Origin: an uncultured Bacteroidales bacterium
GTDB lineage: Bacteria > Bacteroidota > Bacteroidia > Bacteroidales > FEN-979
NCBI GenBank assembly: GCA_903837605.1
Contig: CAILVF010000021.1
Location: 33,187 to 97,186, forward strand
Direction of reading: 5' to 3'
DNA: 64,000 nt
Made by a program: the position numbers and the translations under genes. This document shows, one piece after another, positions 34,865 through 44,857 of the stretch. The notes below the pieces were generated by a model that made no database searches, was not told where the DNA came from, and was given only the letters and a program-made list of their open reading frames with translations. Numbering within the stretch: position 1 is the stretch's first letter; every line of letters starts with the position of its first letter.

Positions 34865-36829
34865 ATGAAACAACAATTCAACCCTAAGCTCAACTATGAA
34901 GAAACCCGTAAAGCTGTCGGGTATGTCGAGCGCAAACAAGCCACCCAGGCCGACTATGACCGTATAGGATTCATGTCGGGGCTGGAAGTCCATCAGCAAC
35001 TGAACACGAAACAGAAACTTTTTTGCCGATGCCCGGCCGGGATTTTTCAGAAACCCGACGAGTACAATGCGGAACTTATCCGACATATGAGGCCGACGCT
35101 CAGTGAACTTGGAGAATATGACGGCACTGCCCTGATGGAGTTCAAGACAAGGAAGGAGATCATTTACAGGATATCCAATAAAACTGCCTGTACTTACGAC
35201 GTTGATGATACTCCCCCGTTTCCTTTGAACAGGGAGGCCCTGAATATTGCCATCGGGATCTCGGTACTATCAAAGCTTAAGATAGTAGGGGAGGTTCATA
35301 TTACGAGAAAGCAATATCTTGACGGAAGCATCCCTACAGGATTCCAGAGGACGGCGATCATAGGTGTGGAAGGCGAGATCCAGCTGAAGAATAAAAAAGT
35401 AAGGCTTATCCAGCTCAGCCTCGAGGAGGATTCATGCAGGGAGGTATCTGATATAGGGCATGTAAGGATATACCGGACTGACCGTCTTGGGATGCCTTTG
35501 ATCGAAACGGTGACCTACCCCGACTTTGCAAACCCGGCCGAGGTTAAAGAAGGTGCTGATTATATCCGTTTCCTGAACAGGAGCACAGGTAAAGTGAGGC
35601 AGGGGATAGGTTCCACAAGGGCCGATGTGAATGTAAGCTGCAAAGGAGGTACAAGGGTTGAGATCAAAGGTGTGGCCCATACTTCATGGATGCCTGAGCT
35701 TACACACAATGAAGCCTTCCGCCAGTGGGCCTTGCTCCGGATCAAAGAACTCTTGCTGAAATCGGTGAAAGACCCTGCTGCCTGGAAGCTGTCTTCAAAA
35801 GAAGTCAGCCTGAAAGAGATCAGGATTGAACTGCCGGCTTCTCATAAAGCCAATGCCTCGACAAAAATCTGCATCGTCAACCTGCCTATGTTCAGGGGTG
35901 TTCTTTCTCATTTTACCCAGCCTGGTAAAATGTTTGCCGATGAGATCAGCGAGCGCCTCAAGGTAATTGCCTGCATTGAACTGCCGAATATGATACATTC
36001 GGAGATGCTTGAAGATATGGCCAGGGATAAGGTCTGGATAAAAGTAAAGACCCTTCTGGGGAGCAGGGAAGAAGATGCCCAGATAATTTTCTGGGGACCT
36101 GAGGCTGATATGAAAACAGCGATTGAGACCATTGAGGAACGCTGCAGGATGGCGCTGAGCGGTGTGCCGAATGAAACCCGCAAATCATTTGAAGACGGGA
36201 CGACCATTTTTGAACGGGTGCTGCCGGGTGCCGACCGTATGTATCCCGACACGGATTCAGCCCCCATCCCTCTTGAAGATGAGGTTATTGAAGAGCTCAG
36301 GAAAGACCTCCCTCCCGATATTTGTGATCGATTCAGCCAGCTCACACAATGGGGCGTACCCTCTGATACCTTTACTTTCCTGCTGAAATACAACCTGGTT
36401 CCACTGATAGAGAAATGCAACAATGAACTGGGTATCGCACCCAGGTTCTGTGCAACCCTTCTCGGCCATACCCTGAAGCATCTTCACGGGAAATTCGAGG
36501 CTTTGCTCTTATTCCGTAATGATATGATTTTCGAATTGCTTAAATATATCAGGAAGCGCGGCCTCGACCTTGCCATAGCGGGCAAGATGCTGAGGGTACT
36601 TTACGAACATCCGAAAATGGACTTTGATTCCATCCTGGTTACCCTGAATTATAAAGAGGTCTCCAGGGACGAGATCCTGGGAAAATTACCATTCCTGGTA
36701 AAGAAATACAAGGAAACAAGGCTGTCGGAAGATGATTCGGCGGGCCATCGCTGGATAATGGGGAGCCTGCACAAACTGGCACTGGGAAATATCTCCCTAA
36801 GGGAACTAAACGAACACATACAACTTTAA
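34865..36829 (+). CDS. gatE: Glutamyl-tRNA(Gln) amidotransferase subunit E
   Basis: 654 residues, the length of archaeal GatE rather than GatB (about 475). The GatB/E kinase core (about 35-270, GLEVHQQLNTKQKLFCRCP, SIPTGFQRTAIIG, RLGMPLIETVTYPDF) is followed by the AspRS-like (GAD) insertion domain of GatE (about 280-400) and a helical YqeY-like tail. With GatD it converts Glu-tRNA(Gln) to Gln-tRNA(Gln). GatDE is regarded as the archaeal type; finding both subunits beside a Bacteroidota promoter box is notable. gatD follows after 39 bases. Confidence 0.95.
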   Translation: MKQQFNPKLNYEETRKAVGYVERKQATQADYDRIGFMSGLEVHQQLNTKQKLFCRCPAGIFQKPDEYNAELIRHMRPTLSELGEYDGTALMEFKTRKEIIYRISNKTACTYDVDDTPPFPLNREALNIAIGISVLSKLKIVGEVHITRKQYLDGSIPTGFQRTAIIGVEGEIQLKNKKVRLIQLSLEEDSCREVSDIGHVRIYRTDRLGMPLIETVTYPDFANPAEVKEGADYIRFLNRSTGKVRQGIGSTRADVNVSCKGGTRVEIKGVAHTSWMPELTHNEAFRQWALLRIKELLLKSVKDPAAWKLSSKEVSLKEIRIELPASHKANASTKICIVNLPMFRGVLSHFTQPGKMFADEISERLKVIACIELPNMIHSEMLEDMARDKVWIKVKTLLGSREEDAQIIFWGPEADMKTAIETIEERCRMALSGVPNETRKSFEDGTTIFERVLPGADRMYPDTDSAPIPLEDEVIEELRKDLPPDICDRFSQLTQWGVPSDTFTFLLKYNLVPLIEKCNNELGIAPRFCATLLGHTLKHLHGKFEALLLFRNDMIFELLKYIRKRGLDLAIAGKMLRVLYEHPKMDFDSILVTLNYKEVSRDEILGKLPFLVKKYKETRLSEDDSAGHRWIMGSLHKLALGNISLRELNEHIQL

Positions 36830-36868
36830 CTCAAATTTGACCATCTCATTTTCTCACAATTAAACAAT

Positions 36869-38254
36869 ATGAGCGAAGATATTTTCCAGGGTTATAAAGG
36901 ACGTGCATTGGAAGTGATGCAGAAATTCAATGCCCGGGTCTGGGCTAAGGTGAAAGTCGATACCACCAGGGGTGTTTTTGAAGGCAGCATCCTTCCGAGG
37001 GCCGAAAACACTGATGACAAGCACCTTGTCATGAAATTCTTTACCGGCTACAACATTGGCATTGATATCGATACGATCACCAATATAACTGAACTTGGAT
37101 ATAAGAAAGCTGTTTATAAAATACCCGAAAAAGAGTTCCCGTATTCAAAAGGACTGCCCAGCGTTAAATTGCTTGGCACCGGGGGGACGATTGCTTCAAG
37201 GCTGGATTACCGCACAGGGGCCGTTATCCCTGCATTTTCGCCTGGTGAGTTATACGGGGCAGTGCCTGAATTAGCCGATATATGCAACCTGACAACCGAA
37301 AAGATCTTTGCGGTGTTCAGCGAAAACATGGGCCCGGAACAATACAGGAAACTGGCTATCGCAATAGGCGAAGAAATTGAAAAAGGCATACAGGGCATCA
37401 TTATCGGGCATGGTACGGATACCATGCATTATACCTCGGCTGCTCTTACATTCATGGTCCAGAATTCACCTATCCCGATTGTCCTTGTTGGTTCCCAGCG
37501 TTCCAGTGACCGCCCCAGCTCCGATGCGGCTTTAAACCTTATGCATGCCGCAACCGCTGCAGGCCATGGCGATATTGCAGAAGTCATGGTATGCATGTTC
37601 GGGCCGACTTCTGATGAGTATGGTTTTTTACACAGGGGGACAAGGGTACGCAAGATGCATTCATCCTACCGTTCTACTTTCCGCACCATAGGGGATACGC
37701 CGATTGCAACTGTAAGCCGCAAAGGCGTCGTTCCTATTAAAGAAGATTATAACCGCCGCCGGAACGACCGCAATGTGAAGATCACACCCGTGTTCGAGGA
37801 AAAGGTTGCGATGATCTATTATTATACCAATATGCAGCCCGACATGATTGATTCGCTGATAGATAACGGTTATAAAGGGATTATCATCATAGGTACCGGC
37901 CTTGGCCATGTTAACAAACCCCTTTATCCGGCTATTGAAAGAGCGCGTGAAAAAGGTGTTGCAGTTTATATGACAGTACAAACCCTTTGGGGATATGTAG
38001 GGATGTTTGTTTATGATACCGGCCGGGACCTGATGGCCAAAGGAGTTATCCCTCTTGAAAACATGCTGCCCGAAGTCGCTTATATCAAACTTGGCTGGGC
38101 GCTTGGTCAGACCTCCGACCTGGAAGAGGTTAAGAAGATCATGCTAACCCCTATCAACAGCGATATCACTCCCAGGGAACCGTATAACGGCTACCTGATA
38201 TACCAGGGCGGTGTGCCTGAGGTGGAAGACTTTATCAGGAAGTTCCACAAATAA
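36869..38254 (+). CDS. gatD: Glutamyl-tRNA(Gln) amidotransferase subunit D
   Basis: 461 residues. An N-terminal Tudor-like domain (about 1-75) that marks GatD is followed by an L-asparaginase I domain. The glutaminase site shows LLGTGGTIASRLDYRTGAV (catalytic Thr, about 97-115) and GHGTDTMHYT (second Thr-Asp, about 180-189), with a conserved Lys further on. Supplies ammonia from glutamine to GatE. Paired with gatE as in archaea. It converges on the ClC gene with 16 bases between the stops. Confidence 0.95.
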   Translation: MSEDIFQGYKGRALEVMQKFNARVWAKVKVDTTRGVFEGSILPRAENTDDKHLVMKFFTGYNIGIDIDTITNITELGYKKAVYKIPEKEFPYSKGLPSVKLLGTGGTIASRLDYRTGAVIPAFSPGELYGAVPELADICNLTTEKIFAVFSENMGPEQYRKLAIAIGEEIEKGIQGIIIGHGTDTMHYTSAALTFMVQNSPIPIVLVGSQRSSDRPSSDAALNLMHAATAAGHGDIAEVMVCMFGPTSDEYGFLHRGTRVRKMHSSYRSTFRTIGDTPIATVSRKGVVPIKEDYNRRRNDRNVKITPVFEEKVAMIYYYTNMQPDMIDSLIDNGYKGIIIIGTGLGHVNKPLYPAIERAREKGVAVYMTVQTLWGYVGMFVYDTGRDLMAKGVIPLENMLPEVAYIKLGWALGQTSDLEEVKKIMLTPINSDITPREPYNGYLIYQGGVPEVEDFIRKFHK

Positions 38255-38270
38255 TTCGTAAATCCTTAAG

Positions 38271-40043
38271 CTATTCCTCCGAGAATTTTTTCAGCAGTTT
38301 CCTGTATTCCGAGAAGACTGTCGCGCGGCTCATGAAGCCGAGATACTTCCCGTCCTTCAATACCGGGATGTTGAAGCGGTCGTTTTTATGGAACATGTTC
38401 ACGATCTTTTCCATATCGTCATCTGGAGTAATGTACAATTCGGGTGTGTACATCAGCTCCCGAACTAACTTCTTATCGTATAATTCCCTCTCGAACATGA
38501 TGCCCCGTATATGGTCCAGGGTCACGATCCCGTAAAAGGTGCCGGTCTCGTCCACCACCGGGAAACTGTTCCGGCTGGAGGCTGAAACCACCTTGACAAG
38601 GTCGCCCAGGCTGGAGTCGGGACCGACCTTCAGGAAATTCGTTTCGATGAGGTTGGCCGGGTCCATCATCGTGAGTATGGCATTGTCTTTATGATGCGTA
38701 ATAAGCTCTTTGCGCGTTGCAAGCTGCCTTGCATAAATGGAATGGGGCTCGAAATAATACACGGTGAGATACGAAACCGTAGAGGAAATTATAAGAGGGG
38801 TCAGTAATTCATATCCTCCCGTAATTTCAGCAATAAGAAAGATAGCCGTCAGGGGGGCATGCATCACGCCGGTCATGATCCCGGCCATCCCCACCAGGGC
38901 AAAATTGCTCTCGGGAAGATGGGAATTGAGGCCAAGGTTAATACCCCTGGAAAGAAAAAGCCCGCTGATCCCGCCTACGAACAGGGCAGGGGCGAAGGTC
39001 CCGCCGATCCCGCCACTGCCCTGGGTCACCGACATCGCCACCACTTTTGAGATGATCAGGCCGAAAATGATGAAAAGGAAAAGGTATGGGCTGTTTTTCA
39101 TCCACCCGAAAAACTCGGGGTTGCCTATAGTTTCAGCATGCCCGTTCAGCACGGCTTTAAGTATGGTATATCCTTCCCCGAACAAGGACGGGTATATAAA
39201 GATCAATCCTGCCAGTACAGCACCTGCAAGGGGAAGCCTCGCAGCTGCAGGAATCCTTACGAGCATGCGTTCTATCCAGGCACTCCCACGTATAAAATAC
39301 ACCGATACAAGCCCGGCGAAAACCCCGAGGAGAATATAAAACCCGGTCTCATGAAAATGGAAAGGGGATAAAAGTATAAATGAAAAGGCGACTTCTTTTC
39401 CCATCAGCAGGGTTGAAACAAGAGAACCTGTAACAGCCGAGATAAGCAGGGGGATCAGGTTTGTCATCGTCATGTCCATGAGCAATACCTCGATTACAAA
39501 AACGACCCCTGCAATGGGAGCCGTGAAGAGGCTCGACAGGGCTCCGGCCGCCCCGCAGCCAAGCAAAAGGGTGGTGTTCTTGTAATCCTGCCTGAAAAGT
39601 TTCGCCAGGTTAGATCCTATGGCCGATCCGGTGAGCACACCGGGTGCCTCGGGACCTACCGACCCCCCGAAACCTAAGGTAAGCGTACAGGCAACAAGAG
39701 AACTCCATGTATTATGCGGCTTGATCTGGCTCTGGTTCTTGGAGATCACGTAAAGGACCTTGCTTATGCCATGACTGATGTTGTCCTTTACAACATACTT
39801 CAAAAAGAGCCAGGTAAGCATTAAGCCGAAAAAGGGATAAAGCAGGTAAAGAAAATTTATAGCTTTAAAAGTAAACCCGTTTGTCAGGAAAAAGTTTGTA
39901 TAATACAGGGTGTTTTTAAGGACCACACCGGTAAGGCCGCTGAGTATCCCTACTACAAAACTCAGTACCAGCAAAAACTGCCGGGGCTTAAATGTTTTAT
40001 ACTGATACAGATATATCCTGTCGAATAATGTATGTCGTGACAT
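38271..40043 (-). CDS. ClC family chloride channel/antiporter with two CBS domains
   Basis: 590 residues from ATG 40043; the open frame begins upstream but overlaps the promoter region. The ClC core has about 18 helices with GFGGSVGPEAPG (gating Glu region) and GGIGGTFAPALFVGG, both anion-filter signatures. Two CBS domains fill the last 130 residues (ETNFLKVGPDSSLGDLVK, ELYITPDDDMEKIVNMF), usually nucleotide-binding regulators. It has its own -7 box at 40051-40058, back to back with xth. Confidence 0.93.
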   Translation of the reverse strand: MSRHTLFDRIYLYQYKTFKPRQFLLVLSFVVGILSGLTGVVLKNTLYYTNFFLTNGFTFKAINFLYLLYPFFGLMLTWLFLKYVVKDNISHGISKVLYVISKNQSQIKPHNTWSSLVACTLTLGFGGSVGPEAPGVLTGSAIGSNLAKLFRQDYKNTTLLLGCGAAGALSSLFTAPIAGVVFVIEVLLMDMTMTNLIPLLISAVTGSLVSTLLMGKEVAFSFILLSPFHFHETGFYILLGVFAGLVSVYFIRGSAWIERMLVRIPAAARLPLAGAVLAGLIFIYPSLFGEGYTILKAVLNGHAETIGNPEFFGWMKNSPYLFLFIIFGLIISKVVAMSVTQGSGGIGGTFAPALFVGGISGLFLSRGINLGLNSHLPESNFALVGMAGIMTGVMHAPLTAIFLIAEITGGYELLTPLIISSTVSYLTVYYFEPHSIYARQLATRKELITHHKDNAILTMMDPANLIETNFLKVGPDSSLGDLVKVVSASSRNSFPVVDETGTFYGIVTLDHIRGIMFERELYDKKLVRELMYTPELYITPDDDMEKIVNMFHKNDRFNIPVLKDGKYLGFMSRATVFSEYRKLLKKFSEE

Positions 40044-40050
40044 GATGATG

Positions 40051-40058
40051 CAAATGTA
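40051..40058 (-). promoter_or_regulatory. Bacteroidota -7 box for the ClC gene
   Basis: Minus-strand TACATTTG, 8 bases upstream of the ATG at 40043. Confidence 0.4.
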
Positions 40059-40070
40059 GCAGTATATTCT

Positions 40071-40078
40071 TACTTTTG
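40071..40078 (+). promoter_or_regulatory. Bacteroidota -7 box for xth
   Basis: TACTTTTG, 17 bases before the xth ATG at 40095. Confidence 0.45.
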
Positions 40079-40094
40079 GAACAAACAACCGAAC

Positions 40095-40862
40095 ATGAAA
40101 AGGATCATATCATATAATCTCAACGGGATCAGGTCAGCTGCCTCAAAAGGGCTTGCACACTGGCTCAGCGCTGCCAATCCCGATATCGCATGCTTCCAGG
40201 AAACAAAGGCCCAGCCTGACCAGATCCCCGTGGAACTCTTTGAAGCCATGGGGTACCATCATTACTGGTTCTCAGCGGTCAAGAAAGGATATAGCGGGGT
40301 GGGGATACTCTCTAAGGTTAAACCTGATCACGTCGACTTCGGAATGAACATACAGAAGTATGATGATGAAGGAAGGACCATCATGGCCCATTACGGGGAT
40401 ACTACGGTAATGAGCGTTTATCATCCATCGGGAACAACCGGGGAGGAGAGGCAGGGTTTTAAGATGATCTGGCTGGAAGATTTTCTCAGGTATGCCAATG
40501 AGCTGAGGAAAACAAGGCCCAACCTGATCATCTGCGGGGATTTCAACATCTGCCATAAAGCTATCGACATCCATGACCCTGTCAGAAATGCTACCAGCAG
40601 CGGATTCCTGCCGGAAGAAAGGGAATGGCTGACCCGTTTCTTCAACAGTGGTTTTATCGATACCTTCAGGATATTCAACCAGGATCCTCATAACTATACC
40701 TGGTGGAGTTTCAGGGCCGGTGCCCGCTCAAGAAACCTGGGATGGCGTATTGATTACCAGGTGGTGACCCCTCCGTTGGAGAAAAGGCTTCTGAGGGCGG
40801 CAATCCTGCCCGATGCAAAACATTCCGATCACTGCCCCACCCTGCTTGAAGTGGATTTCTAA
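40095..40862 (+). CDS. xth: Exodeoxyribonuclease III
   Basis: AP endonuclease/3'-5' exonuclease that nicks abasic sites, complementing the uracil glycosylase in this window. 255 residues of endonuclease/exonuclease/phosphatase fold: ISYNLNGIRSA at the start, CFQETKAQ with metal Glu, SGVGILSK, CGDFNICHK with the catalytic Asp-Asn pair, and NLGWRIDYQ and HSDHCPT at the end. Length and motif order are typical. Confidence 0.97.
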   Translation: MKRIISYNLNGIRSAASKGLAHWLSAANPDIACFQETKAQPDQIPVELFEAMGYHHYWFSAVKKGYSGVGILSKVKPDHVDFGMNIQKYDDEGRTIMAHYGDTTVMSVYHPSGTTGEERQGFKMIWLEDFLRYANELRKTRPNLIICGDFNICHKAIDIHDPVRNATSSGFLPEEREWLTRFFNSGFIDTFRIFNQDPHNYTWWSFRAGARSRNLGWRIDYQVVTPPLEKRLLRAAILPDAKHSDHCPTLLEVDF

Positions 40863-40905
40863 GCGGGGCAAAGCCCTGGAGAAAGGGCTGTCTCATCCGC
40901 AGTAA

Positions 40906-43842
40906 TTAAAAGCTTACCGAGTAAATAAACTGGCATCCCCAGGTATTGTTGACGGGAAAGTACATCGGGCGCACCCCTAATTCAAAGGGGTAAACAAACC
41001 TCAGGATATGCAATTCGGCGGTGAGTTCCGAACCTATGGTCTGATAAAGGTTGGGGAGGCTCCAGTCAATGGCCTTCGAATCGTCACCCATAGCCTGGTC
41101 GTAAAACAGGTTAAGCTTGAAACGTTTGAAATACAGCACTCCTCCAAGGCTCCAGTCGGGACGGAACAATGGGAATTTATAATTTGCCGAGAAGCTGAAG
41201 AGATGACTGTCATAACCGCTGCTGTAACCGCGGGGATAGGGAACAACACCTGAATAACTGTACCCGTATACCGTGTTTTCGTCCCTCTGCTGATAGCCTC
41301 CAAACAACCAAAGCCCGTGGTGCCGTAATAAGCCCGGGAAATACAGGTTTGTTTGAACGGCCCAGATGGAACCCATATCATTTACGCCAAACGGGCTGTT
41401 CGTTAAACTTAGCTGTATATTCTGGCCCCAGCGGTAATACATATCCTGGTAATTTGAACGCCGGTACTGGTAAAAATTCAGGCTGTAAGTTACAGTGTTG
41501 ATCCATCCGCTTGTAAACAAGCCGGGAGTTGACTTGTCGTGGATCACATCCACCAGTGAAGTACTGATTGCAGGCGTTAGCCCCCTGTACCATGCTCCCC
41601 TGGTGAAGTTTAAAGGAACCGAGACCGTAAGTTGCAACTTCAGCTCATTCCAGGTAAACCTCGTCCTGGGGGAGGTACTGCTTGTTATATAATAGCCTGC
41701 CCTTTTTCCGAATGAAGAACCCAGGTCGAAGACCGGGAAAAGGCCCTGGTAGCTGAAGTTCAGGTAAAACTGCCCGGTTTGCTCATTGTAATCCCAGTCA
41801 TACCCTGCGCTTGCGAAGGTCGAACTCATCACATTCTGCGATAATACCGTAACGCCGGGATGTATTGTCAGGTTTGAAGCGCTTAAGGATACTGGAGCCC
41901 AGGAATGGACATTGAACAGGTGTGCCGCTTTTGAATATTTTTTTGAAGGATACTGCGGATGACCCTGTCTTGATGAATCAGGGTTCATTGAGTGGTCAAG
42001 CAGCATCCTGAAAAGCCCCTCGTTTGCAAGGCTGTCCTGGAGGTTGACCCCTTCCTGCCCGGCCAGTATGTCGTAAAGCTTAAATGAATGATCCCTCACC
42101 CCTGTTAAAGGTATCCATTTTGCAGAATCCAGGCTGGCTTCGGAAACCATCTGCCCGTCACTGCAGTAATCTGAATACAGCAGCCTGGTTTTATCGGAGT
42201 TGAAATCGGGATCAGAGGCGCAAAACCGGGCAGAAGTCACCTGGAAGATTTTTTTTATTACAGTGTCTACGGCGTATATGTTTTCTATGCCCGAATAATC
42301 TGCTGAGAAAATGATAAAATGGCCGAACATCTGGGATGGCCCGTCAATCCCGGTAAAAGTGAAAGGGATGTGGAACCTGGTTTCTTTTGTCGCCATATCG
42401 CAGGTGGCAATCGTTTTCCCTTTCTCATTCATGTATAAATAAATCAGATGTTTGTCGTCATCGGTAAAATCGGGCGACTGGAAGGTGGCTGAACCTTCGG
42501 CTTTTTTAGAGAAGAGAACACGTCCGTCGGAAGTCCCCAGTACTTCGAGGAAGGATTCACCGTCAGTGTTTATCCTCACCGCAGCAATCATCGATGCGTC
42601 ATGTGAAAGGATGGGGGAGAAATATCTTGACCTTTTTGTAAGATGGCGTGACCGGCGTGACTTCATGTCATAGATCTTGATGCTTGAATAATCCCTGTTG
42701 CCCCACCTGAGATCGGGTTCATATTCTGCCCAGGCGATGAGATCACCTGAAATGGAATTGCTTCCATCCTGGTAGGCGCCTGTCTGGAATAATTGTTTCT
42801 CCTTCCCGTTTGGCAGTATCTTAACAAAACAGTCAACGCCTTCGTTACTCTGACGTTCGGCAATGATGGTGCTGTCATTCAAATAGAGAGGGTGAGTAAA
42901 GACCTTGTAATTCCTGGCGTTCCTGATGCTGATCATCCTGCTCCCGGTCTTCGGGGTATTACGGTCCTGCTCCTTCCAGATGCTGTCAAGTTCATTCATG
43001 GACTTCCTGTACCATTTGACTTTTGTAAGTCCGGTTGTGCGTTTAATACCATCGGCAAGAGGGATGATCATGAAAGGGTATTTTGCCACATGATCGAGGC
43101 TGTAATCCCATAATTTCGGTCCATAGTCCTTCCGGCCCATCCCGACAAGATAATATCCGAGTTCATAGGCATCGGGGACAAACGTCTTAAAAGAGCCTAA
43201 GGTCGCTTTATTGAAGTTATAGCTTCCTTTTTCAAGGAGTTGGGCGCGCAGTATCGCTTCAAACCAGCCTGCACGGCCCCGCCCGGTCTTTGTCAAGGCA
43301 GTTTCAGTAGCGGTTGCATCCCCTTCAAGGAACCAGGTTGGGATAAAAGCCCCAAGTATACCGCCAGTAGCCTGTTCCCCCAGGATATAATATAAAGCCC
43401 TTGTAAAACCCTTATTCATTTTATTGATCTGGACGGCATGGCGGTATTCATGTATTGCAAGCTGTTCAAGCCATTCTTCGGCATACGCATCAGGATCGGG
43501 AGTCGGATAAAATTCAATCCGCTTAGGGGCCCAAACGGTGACACCATTGGCCAGGCTGGATTGGGTATGGATTATAATGGGGATCCTGGGTGGTTTTGCA
43601 GTCAGGGTCTTCGTTTCATACCTCCATACATTATCCATGATCCTGGCTGTATACTGTGCATGGGTTTCATAGGTTGAAGGATAGATGATACTGTAATTCC
43701 CGGTTTTAATCTGCCTCCAGCGAAGCGATGCCGGATCCTGGCCAGTTGAAAAAAACTGGCCCCGGGAGCTCAACGGGATAAGGCTGATAATGAATATTGC
43801 GATGATGGCGGATTGGAAAAACCTGAAATTAGGTGTTGTCAT
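40906..43842 (-). CDS. Gluzincin-like metallopeptidase fused to beta-propeller and outer-membrane barrel
   Basis: 978 residues from ATG 43842, one base after the hldD stop. A signal peptide (IIAIFIISLIPLSSRG) starts it. Residues about 100-190 look like a gluzincin metallopeptidase: HEYRH (131-135) with a downstream Glu in WFLEGDA (Glu173). About 260-620 holds TolB/WD40-like propeller repeats (GDLIAWAEYEPDLRWG, SPDFTDDDKHLIYLYMN). The last 300 residues are alternating aromatic strands ending in Phe, as in an outer-membrane barrel. This suggests a surface-anchored peptidase, but activity is unproven. Confidence 0.75.
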   Translation of the reverse strand: MTTPNFRFFQSAIIAIFIISLIPLSSRGQFFSTGQDPASLRWRQIKTGNYSIIYPSTYETHAQYTARIMDNVWRYETKTLTAKPPRIPIIIHTQSSLANGVTVWAPKRIEFYPTPDPDAYAEEWLEQLAIHEYRHAVQINKMNKGFTRALYYILGEQATGGILGAFIPTWFLEGDATATETALTKTGRGRAGWFEAILRAQLLEKGSYNFNKATLGSFKTFVPDAYELGYYLVGMGRKDYGPKLWDYSLDHVAKYPFMIIPLADGIKRTTGLTKVKWYRKSMNELDSIWKEQDRNTPKTGSRMISIRNARNYKVFTHPLYLNDSTIIAERQSNEGVDCFVKILPNGKEKQLFQTGAYQDGSNSISGDLIAWAEYEPDLRWGNRDYSSIKIYDMKSRRSRHLTKRSRYFSPILSHDASMIAAVRINTDGESFLEVLGTSDGRVLFSKKAEGSATFQSPDFTDDDKHLIYLYMNEKGKTIATCDMATKETRFHIPFTFTGIDGPSQMFGHFIIFSADYSGIENIYAVDTVIKKIFQVTSARFCASDPDFNSDKTRLLYSDYCSDGQMVSEASLDSAKWIPLTGVRDHSFKLYDILAGQEGVNLQDSLANEGLFRMLLDHSMNPDSSRQGHPQYPSKKYSKAAHLFNVHSWAPVSLSASNLTIHPGVTVLSQNVMSSTFASAGYDWDYNEQTGQFYLNFSYQGLFPVFDLGSSFGKRAGYYITSSTSPRTRFTWNELKLQLTVSVPLNFTRGAWYRGLTPAISTSLVDVIHDKSTPGLFTSGWINTVTYSLNFYQYRRSNYQDMYYRWGQNIQLSLTNSPFGVNDMGSIWAVQTNLYFPGLLRHHGLWLFGGYQQRDENTVYGYSYSGVVPYPRGYSSGYDSHLFSFSANYKFPLFRPDWSLGGVLYFKRFKLNLFYDQAMGDDSKAIDWSLPNLYQTIGSELTAELHILRFVYPFELGVRPMYFPVNNTWGCQFIYSVSF

Positions 43843-43843
43843 C

Positions 43844-44809
43844 TCAGTAATATCTTGTTGACTGCAGGTAAGCCTGTACATATTCGGTAATGCCGTCTTC
43901 AAGGCTGCGGAAGGCTTTAGGGTAACCTGCCAGTTTCAGCTTCTCCATTTTTGCTTCTGTAAAATACTGGTATTTGTCGCGGATATCGGCAGGTGTATCT
44001 ATGAATTCAATTTCCGGCCTCATATCCAGGGCAAGAAAGACAGAATTTACCAGGTCGAGAAAGGTGCGTGCCTTTCCTGTCCCGAGGTTATAAATACCTG
44101 GCTGGCCCCGGTGCTCGAAAAGAAAATACATCACATCGGCTACATCTTTCACATAAATAAAATCACGCAGTTGTTTTCCATCCTGGTAGTCGGGCCTGTG
44201 GGACCTGAACAGCTTTACTTTACCGTTCGCCTTAATCTGGTTAAAGGCATGAAAAACCACGGATGCCATCCGCCCTTTATGATATTCATTCGGACCGAAA
44301 ACATTAAAAAATTTGAGACCGAACCAGGCGGGTGGGGCTGAAGACTGCTGTAATACCCATTTGTCAAACTCGTTTTTAGAGACCCCGTAAGGGTTCAGGG
44401 GTTTAAGCCGGGGTACCAGTTCATGACTGTCGCTGTACCCTAAAGAACCGTCGCCATAGGTTGCAGCCGAAGAAGCATAAATAAGCGGGATATTATACTC
44501 GCTGCAAAAATTCCAGATTTTTTTGCTGTACCCGAGGTTGAGCTCGTCAAATACGCTCATGTTAAACTCAGACGTGTCGGTACGCGCGCCGATATGGAAT
44601 ACGAATTCAATTTCTTTTGCGTGGGCCGGAAGCCAGTTGAACAGGTCCTTTCGCTCAATTTTGCGTAGGTACACCTTATGGGAATAGTTATTGATCTTGT
44701 CAGCCCTGGAGAAATCATCTGCAATAACAATTTCCTTGATTCCTTTGTTATTCAGTTTGCCCACCAGGCAGCTTCCTATGAAGCCTGCGGCCCCTGTAAC
44801 TATAATCAT
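43844..44809 (-). CDS. hldD: ADP-L-glycero-D-manno-heptose 6-epimerase
   Basis: 321 residues, an extended short-chain dehydrogenase of the RfaD/HldD type that inverts C6 of ADP-heptose for LPS inner core. GAAGFIGSCL is the NAD(P) loop, YASSAATYGDG the catalytic Ser/Thr region, and YGVSKNEFDKW the YxxxK pair; FFNVFGPNEYHKGRMASV is characteristic of the heptose epimerase. It stands between the decarboxylase and the peptidase-barrel gene. The presence of this enzyme implies a heptose-containing core. Confidence 0.92.
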   Translation of the reverse strand: MIIVTGAAGFIGSCLVGKLNNKGIKEIVIADDFSRADKINNYSHKVYLRKIERKDLFNWLPAHAKEIEFVFHIGARTDTSEFNMSVFDELNLGYSKKIWNFCSEYNIPLIYASSAATYGDGSLGYSDSHELVPRLKPLNPYGVSKNEFDKWVLQQSSAPPAWFGLKFFNVFGPNEYHKGRMASVVFHAFNQIKANGKVKLFRSHRPDYQDGKQLRDFIYVKDVADVMYFLFEHRGQPGIYNLGTGKARTFLDLVNSVFLALDMRPEIEFIDTPADIRDKYQYFTEAKMEKLKLAGYPKAFRSLEDGITEYVQAYLQSTRYY

Positions 44810-44833
44810 ATCCAGTTAATTTTCATTTCTTCC

Positions 44834-44857
44834 TCAATCGTCAATCGTCAATCGTCA
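44834..44857 (-). repeat. TTGACGA heptamer tract at the decarboxylase stop
   Basis: On the minus strand TGACGAT repeats three times with a final TGA. The decarboxylase stop TGA (44857-44855) is the first TGA of the tract, and the later ones fall in successive frames. Confidence 0.85.
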
